A stretch of DNA of 64,000 nt from Alphaproteobacteria bacterium (lineage in GTDB: Bacteria; Pseudomonadota; Alphaproteobacteria; Micavibrionales; Micavibrionaceae): the NCBI GenBank assembly GCA_016125135.1, contig WGMJ01000018.1, forward strand, positions 124,001 to 188,000. Direction: 5' to 3'. The stretch's first letter is position 1. Each line of letters opens with the position of its first letter. Below are positions 18,669 to 26,616 of this stretch, piece by piece. Position numbers and translations under genes: made by a program. The notes under the pieces are model-generated. The model saw only the letters and a program-made list of their open reading frames with translations, had not been told where the DNA came from and made no database searches.

Positions 18669-19580
18669 CTAACGGTATTCAACGCCGCTTTTAGCCTCTT
18701 CACCCACTTTTGCCCGTATACGTGCATAGGTAGAGCCAAATAAATCACGGGCCACCGCCACGTGAGGAATATTATCACAAAGAACATCAAGGAAAAACAG
18801 CAGATTCTGGGCATCTGCCTTAATGCTGTTCGGGTTCTCGGCCTCCAGCATTTTGATACTGGCGACCGAGTGCGCATGATCAATCGCCGCCGAGGGGATA
18901 ATATCCGCCACCTCCATCAAAATCGCGACATAGGCCAGTTCCTTGTTATCTACCAGCGGCTGCATCACCTCCGGTACGTCTTTTGGCATTTTGTCTTCGC
19001 CGATATGCGCAAAATGGATATGCCGCAAAATATGCGCAGGGCTTGTTGGCGCGCCACCACGTGAAACATCAGTTGCGCCAATAATCGCCCGTACATTTGT
19101 CAGGAGCGTATCGTCCGCCCCCGCTGCCCGTAACGCCTCTTCTGCAAGCCCGCAGGAACGCATCTCAAGCCGCATTGGTTCATGTGTATCATTCACACGG
19201 TTTGTAGAGCCATCATGTTTATAATCATGTAAACAACAGGCAATAAACCCTGTTAAGAAAGCATCATCATCCAGCCCGTTTATTTCTGCTGTGAGCCGCA
19301 GGTAACATGCCATCACTTCGCGGAAGTGATCATTCGAATGGTAAGGGTTCGTGTGTGGCTCGTCCCCCATAGCACAGGCAACAAGTACAACCGGCCATAA
19401 ACGGTGGTTACGAAAGGCTGGTCCAATATATTCGGCAAAGTCTTTCAGGCGCGGCATTTTCTTTTCGCGCCATTGGCGGAAGGTCTCGCCTGTCATATGA
19501 CGGTCATCCAGCCAGTTTCTTATCTGGGTCTGAACATCAAGATCGTCAGGGGAGGCAAACATGGTGGTCGGCGCTGTCAA
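18669..19580 (-). CDS. PDE-like HD phosphohydrolase, paralog 2
   Basis: This 303-residue protein is the closest match to the PDEase I signature: H81 and H85 in NPYHSNDHFREV, H118-D119 and H122 in CLHDYKHDGSTN with N127, and VADIIPSAAID near the C-terminus. It is co-linear with paralog 1 throughout (QTQIRNW at the start, GVEYR at the end). I place the start at the TTG at 19580, because AGGACG sits 7 bases upstream inside the end of the ymdB-like gene; an ATG at 19562 is the alternative. The stop-to-start gap with that gene is one base, so the two are coupled. Confidence 0.75.
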   Translation of the reverse strand: MTAPTTMFASPDDLDVQTQIRNWLDDRHMTGETFRQWREKKMPRLKDFAEYIGPAFRNHRLWPVVLVACAMGDEPHTNPYHSNDHFREVMACYLRLTAEINGLDDDAFLTGFIACCLHDYKHDGSTNRVNDTHEPMRLEMRSCGLAEEALRAAGADDTLLTNVRAIIGATDVSRGGAPTSPAHILRHIHFAHIGEDKMPKDVPEVMQPLVDNKELAYVAILMEVADIIPSAAIDHAHSVASIKMLEAENPNSIKADAQNLLFFLDVLCDNIPHVAVARDLFGSTYARIRAKVGEEAKSGVEYR

Positions 19581-19581
19581 A

Positions 19582-20382
19582 TTATCGTCCTAATATGCCG
19601 CCTATTTTGATCGGAATAATCGATTTTGCCAAGCCTGTTGAATCATCTGTTTCTATAAAAGTGCCACAAACTGTGCCCTCACCCTCGGCGGGGCTTAGTT
19701 TTTCAGTTGGCATCTTCTTCATCATCTTGTAAACAGCCATGTCCTTCTTCATACCTATCACACTGTCATAGTCCCCTGTCATGCCGGCATCGGTCTGGTA
19801 GGCTGTGCCACCTGCCAGAATATGCGCATCATTTGTCGGTATATGCGTGTGCGTGCCCACAACAGCACTCACGCGCCCGTCTACAAAATGCGCAATCGCC
19901 ATTTTCTCCGATGTTGCCTCGGCATGCATATCAACAAATATTGCATGCACGTTTTTGCCGAGTGTGTAATTTTTTAAAATATTATCAAGTGCTACAAACG
20001 GGCAATCAAGCGGCGGCATAAAAACGCGGCCTATCAAATGCACAATCAGAATTTTTTTGCCGTTCGGCAATACATGTTCCCATGTACCGCGTCCAAAAGC
20101 ACCAGCGGGGAAGTTTGCCGCGCGGATCATGTTTTTATCGCGCTCAATATAGCCAACAATCTCGCGCTTGTCCCATACATGGTCGCCCGTAGTAAGGCAG
20201 TGTGCGCCCATGCCGTATATTTCCTGCGCCACTTTTTCAGTCACGCCGTAACCACCAGCGGCGTTATCAACATTCACAATAATAACATCAGGCTTGTATT
20301 GCTCTTTTACAGTGGGCAAATGCTTTTCGAGGGCGTCACGGCCCGCGCGGCCCGCAATATCGCCAATAAACAATATCTTCAT
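19582..20382 (-). CDS. YmdB-family metallophosphoesterase (TIGR00282 type)
   Basis: The 266-residue calcineurin-like phosphoesterase has the dimetal motifs GDIAGRAGRDAL, VNVDNAAGGYGVT, TTGDHVWDK, FVDMHAEATSEK and GTHTHIPTND. In Bacillus and Deinococcus, members cleave 2',3'-cAMP or other phosphodiesters. It lies immediately downstream of 5-formyltetrahydrofolate cyclo-ligase, the normal alphaproteobacterial arrangement, and is directly followed by the two PDE-like genes. The standard locus thus appears to have been extended with more phosphodiesterase genes. Confidence 0.92.
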   Translation of the reverse strand: MKILFIGDIAGRAGRDALEKHLPTVKEQYKPDVIIVNVDNAAGGYGVTEKVAQEIYGMGAHCLTTGDHVWDKREIVGYIERDKNMIRAANFPAGAFGRGTWEHVLPNGKKILIVHLIGRVFMPPLDCPFVALDNILKNYTLGKNVHAIFVDMHAEATSEKMAIAHFVDGRVSAVVGTHTHIPTNDAHILAGGTAYQTDAGMTGDYDSVIGMKKDMAVYKMMKKMPTEKLSPAEGEGTVCGTFIETDDSTGLAKSIIPIKIGGILGR

Positions 20383-20383
20383 G

Positions 20384-20923
20384 CTAAAACTTATACACTT
20401 GCGTCGGCGTAATCACAATATCAAGGCGCACATCATGTGGCTCTACCGGTAGCGGAAACAGGCATAATTGCGCGTCATACGCCATGCCTACCTTCAGCAA
20501 AGGCTTTTCAACCAAACTCATATACTGGTCGTAATGGCCTTTGCCATAGCCTAACCGCGTGCCAGTGCGGTCAAACGCAAGCAGTGGAATAATCATCACA
20601 TCAGGCGTTACAATTTTATCCTGCTCAAGGCGCGGTTGCATCAGGCCGAATGCGCCCTTCTCCAGCTCCTGCCCTACATAAAGAACAAAATCCATTTTAT
20701 GGTCATGCAGGCACGGTAAGCAAACGGTACGCCCTTGCTGCAAAAGATTTTCAATGATCGCAAGCGGGCTTGCTTCATCACGCTTCGGCCAATAGGCAGA
20801 AACAATGCCGCTTGTGTTTAAAGCCTCGAACTGCGTATAGAATCTATCGGCATCATCCGCCGCATGCTGAATTGATGCACGGACACGCTTGGCCTCTTCC
20901 CTGATAGTATTTTTTTCTGTCAT
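20384..20923 (-). CDS. 5-formyltetrahydrofolate cyclo-ligase
   Basis: From the ATG at 20923 the protein has 179 residues. It converts 5-formyl-THF to 5,10-methenyl-THF using ATP. Signatures are KNTIREEAKRVRASI, the active-site region IIPLLAFDRTGTRLGYGKGHYDQYM and VGMAYDAQL. A longer frame starting at 20989 would extend into the leader next to the 6S RNA and is unlikely. In many bacteria this gene (ygfA) lies downstream of 6S RNA, as here. Confidence 0.94.
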   Translation of the reverse strand: MTEKNTIREEAKRVRASIQHAADDADRFYTQFEALNTSGIVSAYWPKRDEASPLAIIENLLQQGRTVCLPCLHDHKMDFVLYVGQELEKGAFGLMQPRLEQDKIVTPDVMIIPLLAFDRTGTRLGYGKGHYDQYMSLVEKPLLKVGMAYDAQLCLFPLPVEPHDVRLDIVITPTQVYKF

Positions 20924-21069
20924 GCCCTGTTTGTTTCTTTTTTTATTCAAGTATTTTGTGGCGAAAATCGTATCTTTCGAGAACCGCAACGCAGAATACT
21001 TTTCGTGTATTTGAGCAGCGGAAGCACAGAAAGATGCGATTTGCAGCCCAAAATACGCCGAATAAAATA

Positions 21070-21223
21070 GCCGCGAAGGCCGTGTCCGATGAACTATCCG
21101 CTAAGGCCCTGTTAAACAGGTGGGTGCCATATACCAGACCCAAGGGGCACAGGCAGGGACAGCTCCCGTCTTAGAAGACTATCGGCCCAAGGGAAAAAGT
21201 ACGGATACACGCACCCCGCAGCC
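21070..21223 (-). ncRNA. ssrS: 6S RNA (SsrS), RNA polymerase regulator
   Basis: The minus-strand region upstream of the 5-FCL gene folds into a closed rod. Its 5' end (complement of 21207-21222) pairs with its 3' end (complement of 21070-21085) in 14 of 16 positions, enclosing about 153 bases, the usual 6S length. Internal GC helices such as CCCTTGGG and CCCCTTGGGT flank a central open region. A TATAAA box at 21230-21235 predicts initiation at about 21223. The position before 5-FCL and near zapA is the classic alphaproteobacterial location. 6S RNA mimics an open promoter and sequesters housekeeping RNA polymerase. Exact ends are inferred. Confidence 0.8.
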
Positions 21224-21268
21224 ATATTCTTTATATAGATTAATACCTTAAAAAGCACCATAATTTAT

Positions 21269-21297
21269 TTGACATATTATAAATTGTGATGTTAATC
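21269..21297 (+). promoter_or_regulatory. Candidate promoter for the 21.3 kb orphan
   Basis: TTGACA at 21269-21274 is followed after 17 bases by TTAATC at 21292-21297. The predicted transcription start lies within about three bases of the ATG at 21307, so the mRNA would be leaderless or nearly so. The -10 box is weak. Confidence 0.45.
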
Positions 21298-21306
21298 TAC
21301 TCCCGC

Positions 21307-22068
21307 ATGTCAAAATCTAACAGCCACAAGCTTAGTCTTTGCATCCGCCGTAACGGCTGGCCTCCAGGCCTATATACGCATGAAGAAAAAATGCGTATGA
21401 GCGATGCACATAAAAGACTAACCGATGCTGATGACCCCGAATGGCTCGACTATCGCGTTGGCTGTGTATATATACAAATTGAATCCGCCTCCGGTGAAAA
21501 AGAGCGTTTCTTTTTTGATGACAAGGAAGATGCAGACTTCACGCAAGCGCTTTCTTTACTAACTTGTATGCCTTATTACGGAATCATCATGGGCTTTGTA
21601 AGTGCCCTCCCCGATGATAACCCTATCAAACAACTTTTTGCAGTTGGCGCTATAGGCGCCTCGGGTTTCGCAGCCTTCTTCATGACACCACGTCTTGGCG
21701 GGCGCCGTCAGCTTGAAGTTGAATCAGAGCGCAGCCGGAATGGAGATGACATGATCCATTACGACCTGTCAGAAGAACAATATAATAAGATAAAGAAATT
21801 CCTGAACCGGCCATGGCGCGGGCTGTTCTACAGCGCTATTTTTAACAATTGTTCAACAATGGCCTACGGCGTTCTTAAGGCAGGCGCGTGCGAACGACCA
21901 CGTAAATCTTTTATGCTATCCCCGTCTGACTTTCACCGTTTTGCAAAGCGTGTCAGTAAAAGAAATGAGACTGCTTCAAAGCTAAAAACAACACCTGCAC
22001 AGCCCATGATGCTGTCTGACCGCATTAAATCCGGCGAGTTTGAAAGCCGTTCGCCCTATTTCTTTTAA
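21307..22068 (+). CDS. Orphan membrane-associated protein with NlpC/P60-like NCs motif
   Basis: The 253-residue protein (start MSKSNSHKLS) has a hydrophobic hairpin around residues 85-130 (YYGIIMGFVSAL and FAVGAIGASGFAAFF). The C-terminal half reads YDLSEEQYNKIKKFL, then FNNCSTMAYGVLKAG and MLSPSDFHRF. This pattern recalls papain-fold proteins of the permuted NlpC/P60 type, where the cysteine of NC(S/T) is catalytic. The matching N-terminal GH motif appears here as VGCVYIQIE, so the histidine may be lost. No Shine-Dalgarno was found, and an in-frame ATG at 21286 lies upstream of the predicted transcript start. Function unknown. Confidence 0.6.
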   Translation: MSKSNSHKLSLCIRRNGWPPGLYTHEEKMRMSDAHKRLTDADDPEWLDYRVGCVYIQIESASGEKERFFFDDKEDADFTQALSLLTCMPYYGIIMGFVSALPDDNPIKQLFAVGAIGASGFAAFFMTPRLGGRRQLEVESERSRNGDDMIHYDLSEEQYNKIKKFLNRPWRGLFYSAIFNNCSTMAYGVLKAGACERPRKSFMLSPSDFHRFAKRVSKRNETASKLKTTPAQPMMLSDRIKSGEFESRSPYFF

Positions 22069-22811
22069 ATCCCGTACACGCAGGTATAGCCAACAGGTAA
22101 CGGTGCACCGTCTTCCATCAATGTCAGATCCATAACACGCGGGCTGCCTTGCGGTGGCTCGTCACCATTCAGCCACGTTGCCTGTGCGAATACACAGCGC
22201 AGACCCGAATAATCCCGCGCAGCACGTGGCGGCGGTTGGTCAACACCGGGCAATGTAACAGCGGGTGCTTGTTCTGCCCTTCCCCCGCGCTTGATTTCAA
22301 TAAGGCCACCATTTTCTACAGGCCCTTGCCCTGCTGATGGTTCAATATCTCCGGCTGGCGGCGGCAATGTCGCCACTGGCGGCGCTTGTGTTGGTGGCTC
22401 GTGCGCTGTGGGGCCCACAGGCACAACAACCCCTTCCGAGAAAGTCATGTTGTAAATTGCGCGCGGTGCAACAACCGATGGATCTGTCATCGGAGCAATC
22501 GGCACGGAAATGCGGTAATTGTTTGTATCTTCAATTACACCCCACAAGTAGTTTCCTACGCCCGTCTGCATGCTCTGCACAACGCGGCAATCAAAGTAAT
22601 GGGGGTTACAATTCAACTGATATGAATAAGGAAGTGTCGGGTCAGGCCGGCCAATCGGCTCGTACATGAAGTCATGTATTTCCTGAAAGCCTGGTAAGTC
22701 ATACGATTTCCACAACACGCCACCAACAACTGCTGAAACGCCCAAAGCGCCAACCATAGTGACACCAAATAATGCCCGGTCCCAGAAAGGACTCAGTCTC
22801 CTTTTTCCCAT
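22065..22811 (-). CDS. Orphan single-pass membrane protein with proline-rich linker
   Basis: I do not recognise this 248-residue protein. It has a basic N-terminus, one transmembrane helix (about 14-36), a folded part (about 50-115, with CNPHYFDCRV), a Pro/Ala-rich linker (about 118-200) and a small C-terminal domain with paired cysteines (LRCVFAQATW and GYTCVYGI). A periplasmic location with disulfides is inferred. Its ribosome-binding region lies inside a 13-bp hairpin that ends just before the ATG. It is part of a three-gene insert between zapA and 6S RNA. Confidence 0.6.
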   Translation of the reverse strand: MGKRRLSPFWDRALFGVTMVGALGVSAVVGGVLWKSYDLPGFQEIHDFMYEPIGRPDPTLPYSYQLNCNPHYFDCRVVQSMQTGVGNYLWGVIEDTNNYRISVPIAPMTDPSVVAPRAIYNMTFSEGVVVPVGPTAHEPPTQAPPVATLPPPAGDIEPSAGQGPVENGGLIEIKRGGRAEQAPAVTLPGVDQPPPRAARDYSGLRCVFAQATWLNGDEPPQGSPRVMDLTLMEDGAPLPVGYTCVYGI

Positions 22812-22816
22812 GAAAA

Positions 22817-22851
22817 AACCTGCCTGTAATTATTTTTGTTACAGGCAGGTT
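22817..22851 (-). terminator. Intrinsic terminator or RBS-masking hairpin
   Basis: A perfect 13-bp stem (AACCTGCCTGTAA with TTACAGGCAGGTT) closes a 9-base loop and is followed on the minus strand by a run of T directly before the ATG at 22811. It should terminate the upstream 70-residue gene. The GCAGG that could serve as Shine-Dalgarno for the downstream gene lies within the 3' arm. Confidence 0.75.
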
Positions 22852-22882
22852 ATCTTAAGAATTATTAAGGGGCAAGAGCGGG

Positions 22883-23095
22883 TTATTGCTGCTCATATGC
22901 GGGAGGTTGATGCGCCGCCTGCGTAGAGGATGCTGCATCCATTTGTGCCTGAAGAGCAAAAAGACCTGCAAACGCGGCACCAGTGCCGAAAGCAAGGATA
23001 GCCACGCGATGCTTATCAACGACATTCGCAACCGCAACAGAGGCTTTCCAGCCAAAACTATCTGTTAATTTTTTACCTGAACCACCTTTAGCCAT
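22883..23095 (-). CDS. Small orphan membrane protein (70 residues)
   Basis: The start MAKGGSGKKL at 23095 is supported by AAAGGGAGA 7 bases upstream; a longer frame from 23176 would run into the zapA end. The protein has a basic N-terminus, a hydrophobic segment around VAILAFGTGAAFAGLFALQA (about 35-55) and a Gln/Ala-rich tail. No family recognised. It follows zapA and may be co-transcribed with it; a terminator lies just downstream. Confidence 0.65.
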   Translation of the reverse strand: MAKGGSGKKLTDSFGWKASVAVANVVDKHRVAILAFGTGAAFAGLFALQAQMDAASSTQAAHQPPAYEQQ

Positions 23096-23150
23096 AACTA
23101 TCTCCCTTTTGAGTTTTAATAACACTTGAACGCATCTTATAGTTCCCAGC

Positions 23151-23492
23151 TTATACCTTTTTGGCGAGGGCATCAATCTTCTTGGCCAGCTGGGTAATCA
23201 TATCGGCAACAGCCTTTTCATCCTCTTTACTTAATCCCGGCTTGGGGGAGGATTTCTGCTGCATACGGCTCTGCACATCGGCAATACCGCGCTGCAACTC
23301 TACAATTTCATCAGAGAGGATGATGGATGTTAACACCATCAAATGCGTTTCGGTTTGTGCGGCGCCGCTACGCGCAACATCACGGGCCTTGTTATCAACA
23401 TAGGCTGCAAGCTCGCGCACACGGTTTTCCTGCCCGTCATCGCAGGCAATGTCGTATGTTCTTCCGTTCAGCTTTACAGCAACTTCTCCCAT
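23151..23492 (-). CDS. zapA: Cell division protein ZapA
   Basis: The 113-residue protein has the ZapA N-terminal beta segment (AVKLNGRTYDIACDDGQENRVRELAAYVD), then a coiled coil (about 60-113). ZapA cross-links FtsZ filaments and stabilises the Z ring. It follows the small coiled-coil gene at 23.5 kb by one base and is divergent from transketolase, as is common in alphaproteobacteria. Confidence 0.92.
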   Translation of the reverse strand: MGEVAVKLNGRTYDIACDDGQENRVRELAAYVDNKARDVARSGAAQTETHLMVLTSIILSDEIVELQRGIADVQSRMQQKSSPKPGLSKEDEKAVADMITQLAKKIDALAKKV

Positions 23493-23493
23493 A

Positions 23494-23712
23494 TCAACTC
23501 GCTTCTTTCAAAATCGTTTCGACTTTGGCGATGGCTGAATCAAGCCTTTCCTTGAACTGGTTCGAAGGCTTCGGCACTTCCACCGTATAACCGAATAAAT
23601 CAGGGTTATCCGACGGGCGGGCGCGTACCGCTTTCGGCTTGTTGTTAATCGATGTCTCGAGACCGTTAACGGCCTCTTCCAGCGACTCAAGGGCTTGTAG
23701 AATCATTTCCAT
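23494..23712 (-). CDS. Small coiled-coil protein upstream of zapA (DUF4164-like)
   Basis: This 72-residue acidic protein is nearly all helix (LQALESLEEAVNGLETSIN and RLDSAIAKVETILKE), with a short central break containing DNPDLFGY. Alphaproteobacterial genomes often carry such a small coiled-coil gene directly before zapA, and a role beside ZapA in division is inferred from this position only. It is divergent from transketolase across about 100 bases. Confidence 0.7.
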   Translation of the reverse strand: MEMILQALESLEEAVNGLETSINNKPKAVRARPSDNPDLFGYTVEVPKPSNQFKERLDSAIAKVETILKEAS

Positions 23713-23818
23713 ACGTACAAATTTACGAAAAAATCAAAATCTTCATAATTGGCTTTCAGAAACTATCCCCATCTTATTGATTATTGACGTTTTCCGGCCA
23801 TAGTTGCATGGTAGCTGC

Positions 23819-25750
23819 ATGTCACAAACAGCCCTGAAAACCTCCCCCGAAACTGCCGATTTACGCCGCTATGCCAATGCCATCCGTGTGCTGGCCATGG
23901 ATGCCGTTGAAAAGGCCAAAAGCGGTCACCCCGGTATGCCCATGGGCATGGCCGATGTCGCCACTGTCCTTTACACAAAGTTTTTAAAATTCGACGCGCG
24001 TAAACCTGACTGGTTCGACCGTGATCGCTTTATCCTTTCCGCCGGTCACGGCTCGATGCTGCTCTACGCCCTTAACTATCTTCTCGGCTACGAGAAAATG
24101 ACGCTCGATGAGTTGAAGAATTTCCGCCAACTCGGCGCTATTACTGCTGGCCACCCCGAAGTGAATGTTGCAGCAGGGATAGAAATGACAACCGGCCCGT
24201 TAGGTCAGGGCATTTCAACAGCCGTTGGCTTCGCACTTGCCGAGCGTATCTTGAACCAGAACCACCATACATATGTTATCGCGTCCGATGGTGACATGAT
24301 GGAAGGTATCTCGCATGAAGCCTGCTCGCTGGCAGGGCATTTGAAACTTGGCAAACTGATTGTGCTGTATGATGATAACGGCATTTCAATTGACGGCTCG
24401 ACCGCCCTCTCCTTCACCGAAGATGTTTGCAAACGTTTTGACGCTTATGGCTGGGCCACAAGCAAGATTGACGGCCATAACTTCGCTGAAATTGAAGCCG
24501 CACTGACAAAAGCACAAAACAGCGACAAACCTGTATTGATTGCCTGCAAAACCCATATCGGTTATGGCGCCCCAACCAAACAAGGCAGCGCCTCATCACA
24601 CGGCTCGCCTTTGGGCACTGATGAAATTGCAGGCACGCGTAAAAATTATTTATGGGACCATGCACCATTCGAAGTACCGGAAGATATTCTCGCTTTCTGG
24701 CGCGCAGCCGGTACACGCACAACAGCCACTGCCAACCCTAAAGATACAACAGCCTCTTGGCAGAATCCTATCAATCAGGCCAAAGAATTTTTTGCAAAAG
24801 AAAAACCGAAGATGGCTACACGCGCAACATCAGGAAAAGTGCTTGAGTTCCTCGTGCCGGCCCTTGACAACCTCATCGGCGGCTCGGCTGATCTCACAGG
24901 CTCTGTGAATACGAAAGTCAAAGGGCCTGAAGCTATCAGCGCTGCCAATAACTACAAAGGCCAGTATATCCATTACGGCGTGCGCGAGCACGGCATGGCC
25001 GCCATCATGAACGGTATGGCACTACATGGCGGCATCATTCCTTATAGCGGCACATTCTTGTCGTTTGCTGACTACTGCCGCCCATCCCTACGCTTAGCAG
25101 CCCTTATGAAACAGCGCGTTATCCATGTCATGACGCATGATTCAATAGGCCTGGGTGAAGACGGCCCAACGCACCAACCCGTTGAACATCTCGCAAGCTT
25201 GCGCGCAATCCCTAACCTTTATGTGTTCCGCCCGTGCGACGGCATTGAAACAGCCGAAAGCTGGGACTGCGCATTAAAGCTCGATAACGCCCCTTCTGTG
25301 CTGTCTCTCACACGTCAAAACCTGCAAACAATCCGTGAAGATATCGCCGAGAATAAAACAGCGCGCGGCGCCTATGTACTGTACGAATGCCCTGCTGAGC
25401 CAGACGTTACAATTTTTGCTACAGGCTCCGAAGTATCCATCGCTATGGAAGCAGGCAAAAAACTCGGCGCGCAAGGTTTCAAAGTGCGCCTTGTCTCTGT
25501 GCCATGTCTCGACCTGTTCTGGAAGCAAGACTACGAATACCAGAAATCAATCCTCTGCAATCAAAGCCTGAAGGTGGCCGTTGAAGCGGGTATCCGCCAA
25601 TGCTGGGACGGCATGATCGGCCAGCCGGGCTTATTCTTCGGCGTTGAAACATTCGGCGAAAGCGCGCCGTATGAAAAACTTTACGAACATTTCGGCCTCA
25701 CTGCCGAAAACATCGCCAATAAAGTATCGGAACATTTAAAGAAGAAATGA
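23819..25750 (+). CDS. tkt: Transketolase
   Basis: The 643-residue thiamine diphosphate enzyme moves two-carbon units between sugar phosphates in the pentose phosphate or Calvin pathways. Signatures are KSGHPGMPMGMADVATVLY, the ThDP/Mg motif SDGDMMEGISHEA..YDDNGISIDG, HIGYGAPTKQGSASSHGSPLG and the pyrimidine-domain VREHGMAAIMNG, followed by DSIGLGEDGPTHQPVEH. I choose ATG 23819 (MSQTALK) over the TTG at 23804. It opens a four-gene carbon-metabolism operon; its stop overlaps the next start (ATGA). Confidence 0.96.
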   Translation: MSQTALKTSPETADLRRYANAIRVLAMDAVEKAKSGHPGMPMGMADVATVLYTKFLKFDARKPDWFDRDRFILSAGHGSMLLYALNYLLGYEKMTLDELKNFRQLGAITAGHPEVNVAAGIEMTTGPLGQGISTAVGFALAERILNQNHHTYVIASDGDMMEGISHEACSLAGHLKLGKLIVLYDDNGISIDGSTALSFTEDVCKRFDAYGWATSKIDGHNFAEIEAALTKAQNSDKPVLIACKTHIGYGAPTKQGSASSHGSPLGTDEIAGTRKNYLWDHAPFEVPEDILAFWRAAGTRTTATANPKDTTASWQNPINQAKEFFAKEKPKMATRATSGKVLEFLVPALDNLIGGSADLTGSVNTKVKGPEAISAANNYKGQYIHYGVREHGMAAIMNGMALHGGIIPYSGTFLSFADYCRPSLRLAALMKQRVIHVMTHDSIGLGEDGPTHQPVEHLASLRAIPNLYVFRPCDGIETAESWDCALKLDNAPSVLSLTRQNLQTIREDIAENKTARGAYVLYECPAEPDVTIFATGSEVSIAMEAGKKLGAQGFKVRLVSVPCLDLFWKQDYEYQKSILCNQSLKVAVEAGIRQCWDGMIGQPGLFFGVETFGESAPYEKLYEHFGLTAENIANKVSEHLKKK

Positions 25751-26616
25751 TAAAAACCCATTCATACCATTCCGAGAACGAAGGCCCGCATTTGTTGGTA
25801 ACAGGCGCCGTGCATGGTAACGAGCTTTGTGGCCCCGAAGGCATCAAACGTGTTATGGCGAAGTTGCAAAAAATAGAGCGCGGTAGCGTTACCTTTATTC
25901 CCGTTTGCAATCCGCTGGCGCATGAGAAAAACGTGCGCTTTATAGACACTAATCTCAACCGCAGCTTCAGTACGCAGGACACAAGCGGAAACGAAAATAA
26001 ACTAAAGCTGGTTTTGCGCCCCTATCTTGAGCGTGCCGACTATCTGATGGATATACACTCATACACCGCAGGGCCCGATCAGTTTATTTGCGCGGGCGAT
26101 AAAAGCGAAGACGAATGGGCGTTTATTCAAGCTTCCAGCATTGCCAAATATATCTCTGGCTTTCAGCGCGGGCGACAAAGCGAAGAAGAGCGGCAGCTCG
26201 CAAAAGGAACAACTGAATACGCGCGTGAACATGGCACAATTGCTTTTACGCTTGAATGTGGCCAGCATAAAGACCCCGCCTCCATAGACGCTGCCGAAAG
26301 AACAATCTGGCAGATTATGGACTTCCTAGGCATTGTAAAGGATGGCCCTTTCAAAGCCGACACGACCCAGAAATCAAGGGCCGTTTATGATATTCAGCAC
26401 ACCGAATACCGGACAAGAGAAGGCCGTTTCCTTCAGCCATGGCGACAATTCCAATATGTTGAAGCTGGAACCGAAATGGCAGAATATGAGGACGGTGAAA
26501 TTATAAAGGCAGCAATAAGCGGCTACCTTATTATGCCGAACGAAAAAGTGCCCTTAAACGGTGAGTGGTTTTTTATTTCTGAGTTAATTGAAGATGAAAA
26601 AAGGAAAGCAGCATGA
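25747..26616 (+). CDS. AstE/AspA-like zinc deacylase (succinylglutamate desuccinylase/aspartoacylase family)
   Basis: The 289-residue protein belongs to the M14-like deacylase superfamily. Zinc ligands are seen in VTGAVHGNELCGPEG (H and E) and DIHSYTAGPDQF (H). RFIDTNLNRSF supplies substrate-binding residues and FTLECGQH the catalytic glutamate. A C-terminal beta domain (about 210-289) follows. The natural substrate cannot be told from the sequence. The gene is wedged between transketolase and GAPDH with ATGA overlaps on both sides, so it is made together with glycolytic enzymes, which is unusual for this family. Confidence 0.85.
   Translation: MIKTHSYHSENEGPHLLVTGAVHGNELCGPEGIKRVMAKLQKIERGSVTFIPVCNPLAHEKNVRFIDTNLNRSFSTQDTSGNENKLKLVLRPYLERADYLMDIHSYTAGPDQFICAGDKSEDEWAFIQASSIAKYISGFQRGRQSEEERQLAKGTTEYAREHGTIAFTLECGQHKDPASIDAAERTIWQIMDFLGIVKDGPFKADTTQKSRAVYDIQHTEYRTREGRFLQPWRQFQYVEAGTEMAEYEDGEIIKAAISGYLIMPNEKVPLNGEWFFISELIEDEKRKAA

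Noticed and set aside
20943-21143. 66-residue minus-strand open frame overlapping the 6S region
   Set aside because: It lies within the structured RNA and the 5-FCL leader and has no ribosome-binding site or recognisable protein features.
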